18,146 bases of DNA from Bacteroidota bacterium (GTDB lineage Bacteria; Bacteroidota; Bacteroidia; Flavobacteriales; Flavobacteriaceae). Below the pieces are notes generated by a model. It was not told the origin of the DNA. It searched no databases and was given only the letters and a program-made list of their open reading frames with translations. The translations under genes were made by a program, and so were the position numbers. The stretch covers positions 1 through 18,146 of the forward strand of contig SBFL01000301.1 in NCBI GenBank assembly GCA_006227965.1. Direction: 5' to 3'. Below are positions 1 through 8,415 of this stretch, piece after piece. The first letter of the stretch is position 1; every line of letters starts with the position of its first letter.

Positions 1-337
1 GGCTGAACGGGAGGGAAACAACCAGGATCAGGATGCTGATACCTACATTGAGGGTAATGGCCTGAGCAGGCAGGGAGGTAATGTCTTGTAACTTGCCGGC
101 CCCATAGTACTGGGCCATTATAGCAGAAATAGCCGAACGGGTCTGCCCCAGAATCCAGATGAGCATACTCAGAAAAGCCCCCACGATCCCAACCGCGGCC
201 AGGGATTCCAGCCCATCTTCCGGAATGTTTCCCACTATGGCCGTATCCGTAAGGCTCAACAGGGGCTCTGCGATTCCCGCCACAATGGCTGGAATGGCCA
301 GTCGGTTGATATTTTTACGGCTCAGGGCTGGATCCAC
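1..337 (-). CDS. MATE-family efflux transporter, N-terminal part (cut by window edge)
   Basis: The first 112 codons of a multidrug and toxin extrusion (MATE/DinF-like) transporter, an inner-membrane protein that exports organic compounds using an ion gradient. The visible protein starts VDPALSRKNINRLAIPAIVA (first codon GTG read as Met) and continues with IAEPLLSLTDTAIVGNI, a hydrophobic first helix typical of the family, then LIWILGQTRSAISAIMAQYYGAG, matching the conserved region around helix 2. The reading frame is open to the left edge, so the other helices are missing. The GTG at 337-335 is chosen because no ATG, GTG or TTG lies further upstream near the end of the acetyltransferase gene; this start overlaps that gene by 23 bases, which suggests co-transcription and translational coupling. 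The exported substrate cannot be told from this fragment. Confidence 0.85.
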   Translation of the reverse strand, partial: MDPALSRKNINRLAIPAIVAGIAEPLLSLTDTAIVGNIPEDGLESLAAVGIVGAFLSMLIWILGQTRSAISAIMAQYYGAGKLQDITSLPAQAITLNVGISILILVVSLPFS

Positions 338-845
338 CGGGTGAAGATAAGAGGAGCTCGTAACAATAAAAAGGATCCGTGCTTTGTTGGTGGAAATATA
401 CAGATCCAAGGCGATTATACCCGCGGTTCTCGTAGAATTTCTGGTTTCGACTGTTCTGACTGAAGGTATCAAGCCGGATGGAAACGGCCCCCTCCGACCG
501 TGCCCTGGCCTCTGCATGATCCATGAGTTGGCGGGCATACCCACGTCTTTGGAATTCGGGGTGTATCGCCAGGCGGTGTACATACCGGTTATCCACAGTG
601 GGAGCAATCCATTCCACCTCCCTGTATTCTTCGTCCATGACCTCTGACAGGGCCATGCAGCCCATTATATGCCCTTGTTGCTCCATTACCCACAACTCCC
701 CCCGTTCCAAATCGACCATAAAAGCCTCACGGGACGGATAATTCTCGTTCCACTGATAGATGCCCTTCCGGCAGAGATCGGCCGCACAGGCTTTAGTAAG
801 GCCTATGATATAGGGTATATCAGTTAACTTTGCAGGGCGAATCAC
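315..845 (-). CDS. GNAT-family N-acetyltransferase
   Basis: A 176-residue protein of the Gcn5-related acetyltransferase superfamily, which moves an acetyl group from acetyl-CoA to an amine. The acetyl-CoA pyrophosphate loop is visible as QRRGYA at residues 99-104, preceded by the beta strand YVHRLAIHPEF (88-98) and followed by the helix RQLMDHAEARA. The later motif NSRNQKFYENRGY (131-143) is the usual motif B with the conserved FYE and GY. Length fits a single-domain enzyme. The only in-frame start here is GTG at 845; just upstream is a four-codon mini-frame (ATG ACT GAA CGG TGA) whose stop overlaps this GTG, possibly by chance. It overlaps the downstream MATE gene, so the two are probably one transcript, and it is divergent from the stress-protein gene. 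The substrate is unknown; proteins of this shape are usually annotated only to family. Confidence 0.88.
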   Translation of the reverse strand: MIRPAKLTDIPYIIGLTKACAADLCRKGIYQWNENYPSREAFMVDLERGELWVMEQQGHIMGCMALSEVMDEEYREVEWIAPTVDNRYVHRLAIHPEFQRRGYARQLMDHAEARARSEGAVSIRLDTFSQNSRNQKFYENRGYNRLGSVYFHQQSTDPFYCYELLLSSPGGSSPEP

Positions 846-896
846 CGTTCAGTCATTTTATTGTAAATTTAGAATATTAACCCAAAAGCACCTCTG

Positions 897-1694
897 ATGA
901 AAAACATTCTGGTTCCCGTAGGAAACTCTCCGGATTCGCATGAAACCCTGCAATATGCGGTGCAGTTTGCTGCCGAGTTCGGGGCGATGGTCTATGTAAT
1001 GGAAGTGCTGAATTTAAGTACCCGTGCCGGGGATCTGGCCAATCTGAAGGAAAAGGCTTTGGAAAGCAGCCGGGAACGCGTGCGGGAGCTGATTGAAAAA
1101 ATCGATCCGGGCCAGGTGGAAATCAAGGCAGCCACCTATTCCGGAGACCTTATCGACGGCCTGAAAGACCTGGACCGGGAATTGGGCATTGATTTGATCA
1201 TTATCGCGACACGGAGTGTTGAGATGGATGATGAACTCTATTTGGGGAGTACATCCGGGAGGATCATTAAACGGACCGATATACCAACGCTTATTGTGCC
1301 CAAGGGGAACAAATTTGCGCCCTATACAAAAATCCTGACAGCTTTTAAATCAGGGGTGCTCAAGCGAAATCGAATCCTGAATCCGCTGATTGAAATCCAG
1401 AGAAAGTATTCATCGGACATCAGTTTGTTGCTGGTGAAAACCCCGGGCTATACAGATGATGATCTAAAGATCAACACGGCCCTTATGGATATAAGCAGTC
1501 AGGTTACGATGACTGAACAGGCGAACACTTATCTCGGGGTCCTGGAGCAGCTGGAACGCCACCAACCTGATCTGCTGTGTGTATTCCGAAGAAAGCGCGG
1601 TTTCTTTTCTGCGCTTTGGGAGAAGAACCGGATCCCTAAATCCGAATTCGCGGTGAGGATTCCGGTACTTGTGCTCAGTGTAAAGAAGTACTAG
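897..1694 (+). CDS. Universal stress protein, tandem UspA domains
   Basis: A 265-residue cytoplasmic protein with two Usp folds in tandem, a common layout in Bacteroidota. Domain 1 (about residues 1-140) starts MKNILVPVGNSPDSHETLQYAVQFA, the family's beta1-alpha1 signature, and ends DLIIIATRS...LGSTSGRIIKRTDIPTLIVPKG. The late part of the ATP-binding motif (LGSTSGRII) is present, but the preceding G-x-x-G is replaced by TRSVE, so ATP binding is uncertain. Domain 2 (about 145-262) starts YTKILTAFKSG and ends RIPVLVLSV, and keeps no clear nucleotide motif. The ATG at 897 lies in TGATGA, 51 bases from the divergent acetyltransferase. No terminator was recognised after the stop. Usp proteins usually respond to starvation or oxidative stress; the sequence here does not say which. 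Confidence 0.9.
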   Translation: MKNILVPVGNSPDSHETLQYAVQFAAEFGAMVYVMEVLNLSTRAGDLANLKEKALESSRERVRELIEKIDPGQVEIKAATYSGDLIDGLKDLDRELGIDLIIIATRSVEMDDELYLGSTSGRIIKRTDIPTLIVPKGNKFAPYTKILTAFKSGVLKRNRILNPLIEIQRKYSSDISLLLVKTPGYTDDDLKINTALMDISSQVTMTEQANTYLGVLEQLERHQPDLLCVFRRKRGFFSALWEKNRIPKSEFAVRIPVLVLSVKKY

Positions 1695-1893
1695 TGGTCC
1701 TGATAATTCATTTAAATTGGTTGGATTTGCAAGGGTTTTGCGGTCAGGATTGATAAATTGTTGCTGGGGGGGCGGGCCCTATGAGAAATCCTAAGCCCCT
1801 GTTTGATATAACTCATGTCTCCCTTTATAAGGAGTTTCTTCCGTCCTGCAATTACAGTTCGCTTCACCTGCCGGCTCAGGTGTATGGAAACAA
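1695..1893. other. Non-coding stretch after the stress-protein gene
   Basis: No convincing gene is seen. It holds one short inverted repeat, CACCTG-6-CAGGTG (1865-1882), with no poly-T run on either side. Short open frames that read into the tRNA have no recognisable features. Confidence 0.6.
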
Positions 1894-1924
1894 AAAATCC
1901 GCACAAATAAATTTGGCGGATTTT
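1894..1924 (-). terminator. Rho-independent terminator of tRNA-Ala
   Basis: A 9-bp perfect stem (AAAATCCGC paired with GCGGATTTT, loop of 13 bases) that on the minus strand runs into a T-rich tail (TTTTTTGTTT, to about 1887). It lies about 50 bases beyond the tRNA 3' end and in its direction, so it most likely ends the tRNA precursor. The 3' side has the poly-T run only on the minus strand. Confidence 0.7.
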
Positions 1925-1971
1925 CAGGTCTTAATCCACAGCCGAACTGTAATCGCGAACTGTGAGAAATC

Positions 1972-2046
<75 letters not shown>

Positions 2047-2059
2047 GTGAACTAGACCG

Positions 2060-2091
2060 CAAAAATAAAGACATTTTCCGGAACATTCAAA
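2060..2091 (-). promoter_or_regulatory. Bacteroidota-type promoter of tRNA-Ala
   Basis: On the minus strand a TTTG (-33 element, 2088-2091) is followed after 20 bases by TATTTTTG (2060-2067), an exact match to the TAnnTTTG -7 consensus of the primary sigma factor of Bacteroidota. Transcription would start near 2054, leaving a leader of about 8 bases before the tRNA. Confidence 0.7.
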
Positions 2092-2181
2092 ATAGAGGAT
2101 GTATTTTCTGGGCAAGTGACGGACCGGTTGCATATTCCGGATATTTTGTAGTTTCAGACCGGTAAACAAAAGACAGAACAT

Positions 2182-2892
2182 ATGAAGGAGTTAAAGGGCA
2201 AGGTTGCATATATAACCGGGGGCTCCAAGGGGATTGGTTATGGAATTGCTGAAGTACTGTTACAACAGGGAATGAAAGTAGCCATAAGTGGACGACACAG
2301 GGCAGATCTGGAAAAGGCTGTTAAGGCGCTTGGGAGTTCAAACGTATTTCCCCTGGTATCAGATGTTAGCAGGGCTGCCGATGAAAAAGCTGCTGTGCAA
2401 AAGATCGTGGGGAAATGGGGGCAACTGGATGTGGTGGTAGCCAATGCGGGGGTCGGACATTTTGCACCCGTTGACCAATTGGAGGAGGAAGCGTGGAACC
2501 AAATGATCAATACCAACCTGAGCGGGGTATTCCATACGCTCAAGGCGGCGTTGCCACCCCTTAAGGATTCAAAGGGTTATTACATCACGATCGCCAGCCT
2601 GGCGGGAACCAATTTCTTTCCCACAGCAGCCGGTTACAATGCGACCAAGTTTGGCGTGGTGGGTTTTACCCAGGCTGCAATGCTGGACCTGAGGCCCCAC
2701 GGCATAAAAGTTTCCACGATTATGCCGGGATCGGTGGCCTCTCATTTCAATGATCATGTTCCCAGTGAGGAAGATGCCTGGAAGATTCAGCCCGAGGATA
2801 TCGGAACCCTGGTGCTCGACCTCCTAAAGATGCACCCGAGGACCCTGCCGAGTAAAATAGAAGTCCGCCCGACGCGTCCGGATTTGAAATAG
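2182..2892 (+). CDS. Short-chain dehydrogenase/reductase (SDR family)
   Basis: A 236-residue NAD(P)-dependent oxidoreductase of the classical SDR family. Cofactor-binding loop TGGSKGIG is at 12-19, NAG at 88-90, and the catalytic tetrad is visible as Asn112 (in TNLSG), Ser139 (TIASL), Tyr152 and Lys156 (YNATK). An Arg at 38 after the second strand (SGRHR) favours NADP(H) over NAD(H). MPGSVASHF (181-189) matches the segment after strand 6. The C-terminus is short with no extra domain. Best-matching roles in such proteins range from 3-ketoacyl-ACP reduction (FabG-like) to oxidation of small alcohols; the sequence does not decide. The ATG at 2182 follows a tRNA gene in divergent orientation. The stop codon directly abuts the stop of the convergent AddB-like gene, with no base in between and no terminator seen. 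Confidence 0.93.
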   Translation: MKELKGKVAYITGGSKGIGYGIAEVLLQQGMKVAISGRHRADLEKAVKALGSSNVFPLVSDVSRAADEKAAVQKIVGKWGQLDVVVANAGVGHFAPVDQLEEEAWNQMINTNLSGVFHTLKAALPPLKDSKGYYITIASLAGTNFFPTAAGYNATKFGVVGFTQAAMLDLRPHGIKVSTIMPGSVASHFNDHVPSEEDAWKIQPEDIGTLVLDLLKMHPRTLPSKIEVRPTRPDLK

Positions 2893-5643
2893 TCATGTCA
2901 GCTGGGGTTGGGAAAAGGGTATTTCCGGATTGAAAATCGTCCCTATCAGGATCTGTAGTGTCCCCTGGAATTGCTCCAGGGTCTCTTTTGTAATGGATTC
3001 ATCATATTTCCTGCCCCCAATCTGAAGCCCATACCACTGAAACCCCGATGCGATTTTTTTAAAGGAGAACGCTCCGGCCTTCATACTGCTGTGGGAATAG
3101 ATTTCGGAATCCTGCAGTAACCAGGAATAACAGAGTACCTGGAAAGCCTTTGATTTGGCAGGATCTGTATGAAGATCTTCCCAATCCCTGATTCGCAGGT
3201 CGGACGGTTCTACCTTCCCGGTTTTGTAATCAATTATTTGCAGCTCGCCGTCGACCTCTTCAATCCGGTCCACCGTACCTTTTAGGAATATCGGGAATTC
3301 GAGTCCAGGGAGGCCCTTTAGCTCCCGCCTCAGCTTCTTTTCCACCCCCAGCAGGCGTACCTTGTGATTACGGATGCGCGAGGCCTCCATTTCATAGAAC
3401 ATTTCGAGGTATTTTTTCATTACCTCCAGGGCGATGAGGTTTTTTCCCCTGGCAGCATTCCCTTTAAGATAATGCTTCTGAAATGCATGATGCAATTCGG
3501 TGGGAGCGGCATCCTTCATATGGGCTATATGCTCCTTTGTCAGGACCTGGTTCACGAATGGCAGATAAAGACATTCCAGGGTATCGTGGATCACTGTCCC
3601 AAAGGTGCTGGCTGCTATGGTTTCCTCCAACTCATCTGATTCCCGGATTCCCAGCAGATTCTTGCGGTAGAATTCCATGGGGTCCGCAACATACTGGCTC
3701 AGGGCGGTAGGAGAGAAACCGGCAGCGGCCCGGGCCCGAAGCCTATCCAGCAAGTCGCTGCTCTTGGGAATCTCCGCGGCATTCTTGGGAACTGTCCCGG
3801 CTAAAGGGGTGGCCAGGCTGTGCCGCACGTAGGTCGAAAGAACCGGATCATTGCACAATTGCCGAACAAAACGGCTGGCTTCTCCCCCTTCCAGAACATC
3901 CGGCTCCGTATTGTAGGTGATATAGATGTTTTTGGCCCTTTGCAGCAAGCGGTAAAAGTGATAGGTGTACACTGCATCTTTTTCCTTAAAAGTGGGCAGG
4001 CCGAAGGCCTTTTTCACATCAAAGGGTATGAAGGAATTATTGCTTTTCCCCGAGGGAAGAATCCCTTCGTTCACCGACGTAATGATCACGTTTTCAAAAT
4101 CCAGGTTCCTGCTTTCAAGCATCCCCATAACCTGAAGCCCTTCAAGGGGTTCTCCCTGAAAGTCGATTCGGTCTTCCTGAAGAAGCTGGTCATAAAGCAT
4201 CCGCAAGGCTTTCATGCTGTTGATAAAAGGGTGTTGGCTGCAGAGTTCGTCGAGTTGATTGAAAAGCAGGTGCAGGTGGTGCAGATACTCCAGGCTCAGG
4301 GAATCCCCTTCCCCCTGATAAAATGGTTTAAGCCCTTCAAGCAGGCCGATGCACCGGGTGATTACTTGCCGTGGGTCAGGGGTTGTTTCAAGAGTGAACA
4401 GTGGGATTATTGCTCCGGGGAAACGGAATTTTCTCAGATCTTCCCCGCCCACAAAGAACGTGTTTTCCCGGATCAGGTCTCTGCTGGCTTCTCCCTGATC
4501 AAAACCCGAACTACGGAACCAGTTCTGAAGGAAAGGATGTGAGAGGACCTTAAGGACCTCCTTCAGGGGAAAACCCCTTTTGCCCCTCCCTAGAAACATC
4601 TCGAAGAGAATTCCGAAAAGATGGGCTGCCGGCGTATCTTTCATTGGATAACCCATGGTGATATTCACGCCTTCTAATTGCCCGGGCAGTGCGTGCAGGA
4701 CCGGATTCAAGAGTGACTCTTCCCCCAGGACCAGGGCCGTACCGGAGATATCTCCCTTCTTTTCCTCCAGGATGGACTCTACCAGGGATCCGCAGAATTT
4801 TGACTGACTCACGGATTTTGGCAATCCGGTGATAGCTATTTTTTTAGGGCCGGTTAAATGGTTGCTGATCCCATTCAGGGGAGCGTCATGCAAGGATTGC
4901 CACGACTTCCTGTGTTTTCTGATAAAAAGTCCGGCGTCGTGTACCGGGTTGTCCAGATAATGCGGGTCTGCATCCCAATAGATATGGGCATTTCCGTCTT
5001 TCAGGATATTTTGAATGATCTTCTCTTCGGCCTTGTTCAGCGCGTTGAACCCAAGGAAAATGTGAGTTTTATCCCTGCTTTCTTCCATATAGGCAGGCAG
5101 GTTGTTTACAGCCTTTCGATAAACCTGCCCCTGGTATCCAAGGCCTTCAGATTCCAGGGCCGACCTGAATTCATGGTAGAGGGGCTTCAGGGATTTCCAG
5201 AATCGGACCCGTTTGTCTATCATGGGGGTAGAGGAACCATCCAGTGTCCAGTGGCGTATTTCCTGAATGGAGCCCAAAAACCGAAAGAATTCGTCGGTTT
5301 CTACCAGATAACGGTCTAGTTCATTGAAATCCTGGAGCAACATCTGTCCCCATTTGCTGAAATCGAAGAAAGATTCCTTCTCCAGTCCCTCCTGATCGAG
5401 GTAGGCCTCATACAGGCTGAAGAGCAGTTTAGTGGGTGTGGCATACCGCAATCCGGAGATTTCCTCTACAAAATTTTCTATGCTTGAAATTTTCGGGGCC
5501 AGCATGGTCTTGCCTGCCTTCACCGCCATTAGATTTTTGAGGAAGAAACCGGCCCGCTTGCTGGGCAGCACAAAGAAACAGTCCTCCGGTCGTGTTTTCC
5601 AGAGGTTGAAATTATCCAGGACGGATTCTAAGAAGGACTGCAT
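2893..5643 (-). CDS. PD-(D/E)XK nuclease family protein, AddB-like recombination subunit
   Basis: A 916-residue protein resembling the AddB subunit of AddAB helicase-nucleases, which process double-strand breaks for RecA loading. The C-terminal RecB-type nuclease domain starts near 643 and shows His686 (TVIHDTLE), Asp792 (GTVDRIE), and Asp805/Lys807 in IIDYKTGK, followed by the QVLCYSW helix. The middle part (for example NLDFENVIITSVNEGILPSG) matches inactivated helicase-like folds. Two hallmarks of characterised Firmicutes AddB are absent: there is no Walker A motif at the N-terminus (PSKRAGFFLKNLM instead), and the iron-sulfur cysteines are missing, with YVADP at 651-655 where iron-sulfur nucleases have C-P, and no CxxC near the C-terminus. 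The probable partner is the AddA-like gene about 2.8 kb upstream on the same strand. The ATG at 5643 lies 13 bases beyond the terminator hairpin of the OmpA gene, and no promoter was recognised. Confidence 0.85.
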   Translation of the reverse strand: MQSFLESVLDNFNLWKTRPEDCFFVLPSKRAGFFLKNLMAVKAGKTMLAPKISSIENFVEEISGLRYATPTKLLFSLYEAYLDQEGLEKESFFDFSKWGQMLLQDFNELDRYLVETDEFFRFLGSIQEIRHWTLDGSSTPMIDKRVRFWKSLKPLYHEFRSALESEGLGYQGQVYRKAVNNLPAYMEESRDKTHIFLGFNALNKAEEKIIQNILKDGNAHIYWDADPHYLDNPVHDAGLFIRKHRKSWQSLHDAPLNGISNHLTGPKKIAITGLPKSVSQSKFCGSLVESILEEKKGDISGTALVLGEESLLNPVLHALPGQLEGVNITMGYPMKDTPAAHLFGILFEMFLGRGKRGFPLKEVLKVLSHPFLQNWFRSSGFDQGEASRDLIRENTFFVGGEDLRKFRFPGAIIPLFTLETTPDPRQVITRCIGLLEGLKPFYQGEGDSLSLEYLHHLHLLFNQLDELCSQHPFINSMKALRMLYDQLLQEDRIDFQGEPLEGLQVMGMLESRNLDFENVIITSVNEGILPSGKSNNSFIPFDVKKAFGLPTFKEKDAVYTYHFYRLLQRAKNIYITYNTEPDVLEGGEASRFVRQLCNDPVLSTYVRHSLATPLAGTVPKNAAEIPKSSDLLDRLRARAAAGFSPTALSQYVADPMEFYRKNLLGIRESDELEETIAASTFGTVIHDTLECLYLPFVNQVLTKEHIAHMKDAAPTELHHAFQKHYLKGNAARGKNLIALEVMKKYLEMFYEMEASRIRNHKVRLLGVEKKLRRELKGLPGLEFPIFLKGTVDRIEEVDGELQIIDYKTGKVEPSDLRIRDWEDLHTDPAKSKAFQVLCYSWLLQDSEIYSHSSMKAGAFSFKKIASGFQWYGLQIGGRKYDESITKETLEQFQGTLQILIGTIFNPEIPFSQPQLT

Positions 5644-5656
5644 AGTCTAAAAATAA

Positions 5657-5685
5657 AAAAGCCCCGGCATTTTGCCAGGGCTTTT
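5657..5685 (-). terminator. Rho-independent terminator after the OmpA-family gene
   Basis: A 13-bp stem with one G-U pair and a 3-base loop (AAAAGCCCTGGCA-aaa-TGCCGGGGCTTTT on the minus strand) followed by TTTTTTATTTTT. It lies 27 bases after the OmpA stop codon. The downstream AddB-like gene begins only 13 bases past the stem, so expression of that gene would need read-through or an unseen promoter. Confidence 0.9.
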
Positions 5686-5711
5686 CCTAATATGAATTAG
5701 TTACAACTTAC

Positions 5712-7091
5712 TTAGTCGTTGGGAGTTTCTCCGTGGATTTCAACCCTACGGTTAGTCCTTCTTCCTTCATTGGTATTGTTGTCAGCGATCGGACGATCTT
5801 CACCGTAACCTACGGCGGTCATCCTTTCAGAAGGAATTCCTTTCTCGATAAGGTAATTCATTACTGACTGAGCCCTTTCCTGAGAAAGACGCTGGTTCAG
5901 TTCGGCACTACCTGTGCTATCAGTGTGTCCTTCAATTCTGAAGGTAACGTTCGGATAGTCATCAAGGATGTCTGCTATGTTATTCAGGACTGCTTCAGAC
6001 TGAGGCTTGATAGTAGACTTGCCAGTATCGAACAGGATGGTCTTAGCGTAGTCAAGAAGCGCCTTGCGGACAGCTTCGGTAACTTCAGGGCAACCCTGGT
6101 TGGCTACGGTTCCAACGAGATCCGGGCACCTGTCATCTTTGTCGGGAACTCCGTCACCATCGCGATCCGGCCATGGGCATCCGTTGTTCTCAGCAGGTCC
6201 GGGTACGGTTGGGCACTCATCATCCTTGTCAGCTACACCGTCACCATCAGTATCCGGGCATCCGGCAAGGGCAACGAGGCCAGGAGTGTTCGGGCACGCA
6301 TCGTCTTTATCTATAACAGTATCTCCGTCTGAATCAGGACATCCGTTATATTCTTTTGGTCCGGGAGTGTTCGGACAGGCGTCTTTGGAATCTTCGATTC
6401 CGTCACCGTCGGTGTCAGGACATCCGTTGAATTCTACGAGACCAGGAACTTCTGGACAGGCATCATCTTTGTCATAGATACCATCACCATCGGTGTCAGT
6501 TCCACCAAAACGGATGGATAGACCAGCCATGTGCTGGAAGTGAGTAACCCCGTAATCCTCAAATGCGTGTTTGTACATAGACTGGACGGTAAGACCCAGC
6601 CAGTCGTTGAACCAGTAGTTAAAACCAAGACCTCCATTCACGGTTCCGGCCCCGATTTCATCTACCCAGGTGTAACCTCCACCGAATTCAACAAAAGGAT
6701 CAAACCTGGTGCTACGGCGGAAATTGTATTTAATTGTACCGTCAACAGCATAGTGTGAAACGTCGTCTACCTTGAGGTCCCCGAGTTTGGAGATGCGGTT
6801 AAGGGAACCGCGAACACCAACGGAGAAACCGTCTCCTACGTAACGGGAAACTCCGAGGTAAGAGATGGAAGGCAGGATGTTCCAGTGGTCGTTAACATTG
6901 AAGTACTCATCAAACAAAGCTCCTGTTTCATAGGAAGGCAGGAAAGAAGCCGGATCGGAGTTCGTTGGATAAACGTCGATCGCGTTAATACCAAGGGTAA
7001 ACTGCCATGGATTATCCTCATCCTGAGCTTGGACATTGTTAAACCCTAATAAAACCAGGGCAACAACCAATAATCTGCTAAGCTGTTTCAT
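5712..7091 (-). CDS. OmpA-family outer-membrane protein with thrombospondin type 3 repeats
   Basis: A 459-residue cell-envelope protein. Residues 1-22 form a Sec signal peptide (KQLSR, then [11 protein letters not shown], cleavage likely after VQA) with no lipobox Cys. Residues 23-196 look like an 8-stranded OmpA-type beta barrel (many alternating aromatic strands, ending LSIRFGG). Residues 199-335 hold five calcium-binding type 3 repeats of the form [15 protein letters not shown]...NGCP. Residues 345-455 form the OmpA C-terminal peptidoglycan-binding domain, with [30 protein letters not shown] and NRRVEI. The protein should tie the outer membrane to the wall. Start choice: the frame can be extended two codons to a TTG at 7097, but the ATG at 7091 gives a better signal peptide and sits about 28 bases below a good promoter. 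A terminator follows, so this is a single-gene unit. Confidence 0.93.
   Translation of the reverse strand: MKQLSRLLVVALVLLGFNNVQAQDEDNPWQFTLGINAIDVYPTNSDPASFLPSYETGALFDEYFNVNDHWNILPSISYLGVSRYVGDGFSVGVRGSLNRISKLGDLKVDDVSHYAVDGTIKYNFRRSTRFDPFVEFGGGYTWVDEIGAGTVNGGLGFNYWFNDWLGLTVQSMYKHAFEDYGVTHFQHMAGLSIRFGGTDTDGDGIYDKDDACPEVPGLVEFNGCPDTDGDGIEDSKDACPNTPGPKEYNGCPDSDGDTVIDKDDACPNTPGLVALAGCPDTDGDGVADKDDECPTVPGPAENNGCPWPDRDGDGVPDKDDRCPDLVGTVANQGCPEVTEAVRKALLDYAKTILFDTGKSTIKPQSEAVLNNIADILDDYPNVTFRIEGHTDSTGSAELNQRLSQERAQSVMNYLIEKGIPSERMTAVGYGEDRPIADNNTNEGRRTNRRVEIHGETPND
6087..6497 (-). repeat. Tandem repeats encoding five thrombospondin type 3 units
   Basis: Within the OmpA-family gene the units begin at residues 199, 226, 253, 280 and 309, so the period is 81 bases three times and then 87. 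The shared protein pattern is D-x-D-G-D-G-x-x-D-x-x-D-x-C-P...G-C-P. The third unit has Thr instead of Gly at the sixth position (DSDGDTVID), and the fifth is preceded by a two-residue insertion ([10 protein letters not shown]). Confidence 0.9.
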
Positions 7092-7125
7092 GTTCAAAAT
7101 TTTAAGTTTAAGTGTTTATCAGACG

Positions 7126-7156
7126 CAAATGTAAGTTGTTAAAAATTATTAACAAA
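7126..7156 (-). promoter_or_regulatory. Promoter of the OmpA-family gene, with internal inverted repeat
   Basis: On the minus strand TTTG (7153-7156) is followed after exactly 19 bases by TACATTTG (7126-7133), a full match to the Bacteroidota -33/-7 consensus. The start would be near 7120, giving a leader of about 29 bases before the ATG at 7091. The spacer contains a perfect inverted repeat TTGTTAA-6-TTAACAA (7136-7155), a possible operator. Confidence 0.75.
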
Positions 7157-7220
7157 ATCAAACCCTCATTTTTTCTGGGTTGTTTTCGCGACTGTATACC
7201 TAATTTATATTACCTCTAAT

Positions 7221-8414
7221 TTAAATCACGTCCAATTCTCGTCCAACCTCCGTAAAGGCAGCTATTGCCTTGTCCAGATGGGCCCTTTCGTGGGCTGCCG
7301 ATAATTGTACCCGGATCCGCGCCTTTCCCTTGGGGACAACGGGATAAAAGAATCCAATCACATAGATACCTTTATCGAGGAGCCTCGATGCCATTTTCTG
7401 AGAAAGCTTTGCATCGTACAGCATAACCGGAACTATGGCGGAATCCCCGTCTATGATGTCAAAACCCGCCTCCTTCATGCCCTTTTTGAAGTAAGCAGTG
7501 TTCTCATCAAGGCGTTCTTTCAGGCTGTTATCTCTTTCGAGCAGGTCAAACACCTTTAAGGATGCCCCAACAATGGCCGGAGCAAGGCTGTTTGAAAACA
7601 GATAGGGACGAGAACGCTGCCGTAGCATTTCTATTATTTCCTTACTACCCGTGGTATACCCGCCCATGGCTCCCCCAAGGGCTTTGCCGAGGGTGCCCGT
7701 GATGATATCCACGCGGCCCATAACACCCTTCTCCTCCAGGGTCCCGACCCCGTTGGGCCCTATAAATCCGGTAGCATGGCACTCATCTATCATTACCATT
7801 GCATCATATTTTTCGGCCAGGTCACAGATTTCGTCCAGGGGGGCTACCAATCCATCCATGGAGAAAACCCCGTCCGTAACGATGATCTTGAAGCGGGACT
7901 TATCCTCATGGGCCTGTTTGAGTTGTGTTTCCAGATCTGCCATGTCCCCATTGGCATATCGGAACCGCTTTGCCTTGCACAGCCTGACGCCATCGATTAT
8001 AGAGGCATGGTTAAGGGCGTCGGAAATAATAGCATCCTCCGGACCCAGCAGGGGTTCGAAAAGTCCTCCGTTCGCATCGAATGCCGCTGCATACAGGATG
8101 GTGTCTTCTGTCCCGTAAAACTCAGCTATCCTTTTTTCAAGTTTCTTATGGATGTCCTGGGTCCCGCATATAAAGCGCACAGAAGACATCCCGAAACCAT
8201 GGCTGTCCAGGGTGTCTTTAGCGGCCTGAATAACTTCGGGGTGGGCCGAGAGCCCAAGGTAATTGTTGGCACAGAAGTTCAGTACCTCCTGCCCGGTTGA
8301 AATTTTAATGACCGGGCCCTGAGGGGAGGTAATGATGCGCTCCTCCTTGAAGAGACCCGCTTCTCTGATGGAGGTTAATTCTTTCTCAAGGTGTTCTTTT
8401 ACTGATCCATACAT
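7221..8414 (-). CDS. kbl: Glycine C-acetyltransferase (2-amino-3-ketobutyrate CoA ligase)
   Basis: A 397-residue PLP enzyme of the alpha-oxoamine synthase family. It works with threonine dehydrogenase to turn threonine into glycine and acetyl-CoA by cleaving 2-amino-3-ketobutyrate. Visible motifs are [15 protein letters not shown] (47-61), [14 protein letters not shown] (72-85), [12 protein letters not shown] (208-219, Asp210 facing the PLP nitrogen) and [15 protein letters not shown] (239-253) with the PLP lysine at 244; [20 protein letters not shown] is the family C-terminal signature. Length is exactly that of Kbl (about 397), and the KBL-type FxYPVVP motif separates it from BioF and serine palmitoyltransferase, although a related family member cannot be wholly excluded. 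Its ATG lies one base after the stop of the AddA-like gene, so the two are likely co-transcribed. No tdh gene is in the window. Confidence 0.93.
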   Translation of the reverse strand: MYGSVKEHLEKELTSIREAGLFKEERIITSPQGPVIKISTGQEVLNFCANNYLGLSAHPEVIQAAKDTLDSHGFGMSSVRFICGTQDIHKKLEKRIAEFYGTEDTILYAAAFDANGGLFEPLLGPEDAIISDALNHASIIDGVRLCKAKRFRYANGDMADLETQLKQAHEDKSRFKIIVTDGVFSMDGLVAPLDEICDLAEKYDAMVMIDECHATGFIGPNGVGTLEEKGVMGRVDIITGTLGKALGGAMGGYTTGSKEIIEMLRQRSRPYLFSNSLAPAIVGASLKVFDLLERDNSLKERLDENTAYFKKGMKEAGFDIIDGDSAIVPVMLYDAKLSQKMASRLLDKGIYVIGFFYPVVPKGKARIRVQLSAAHERAHLDKAIAAFTEVGRELDVI

Positions 8415-8415
8415 A

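Noticed and set aside
1..845. GNAT and MATE reading as one fused protein.
   Set aside because: They are in different frames; the GNAT frame ends with a TAA at 315, and the overlap is 23 bases.
1943..1963. 8-base direct repeat CGAACTGT, twice, 13 bases apart, next to the tRNA.
   Set aside because: Short, just two copies, no attachment-site or integrase context.
7221..8414. BioF or serine palmitoyltransferase instead of Kbl.
   Set aside because: Length of 397 and the segments [14 protein letters not shown] and [17 protein letters not shown] fit glycine C-acetyltransferase better; no biotin genes are nearby.
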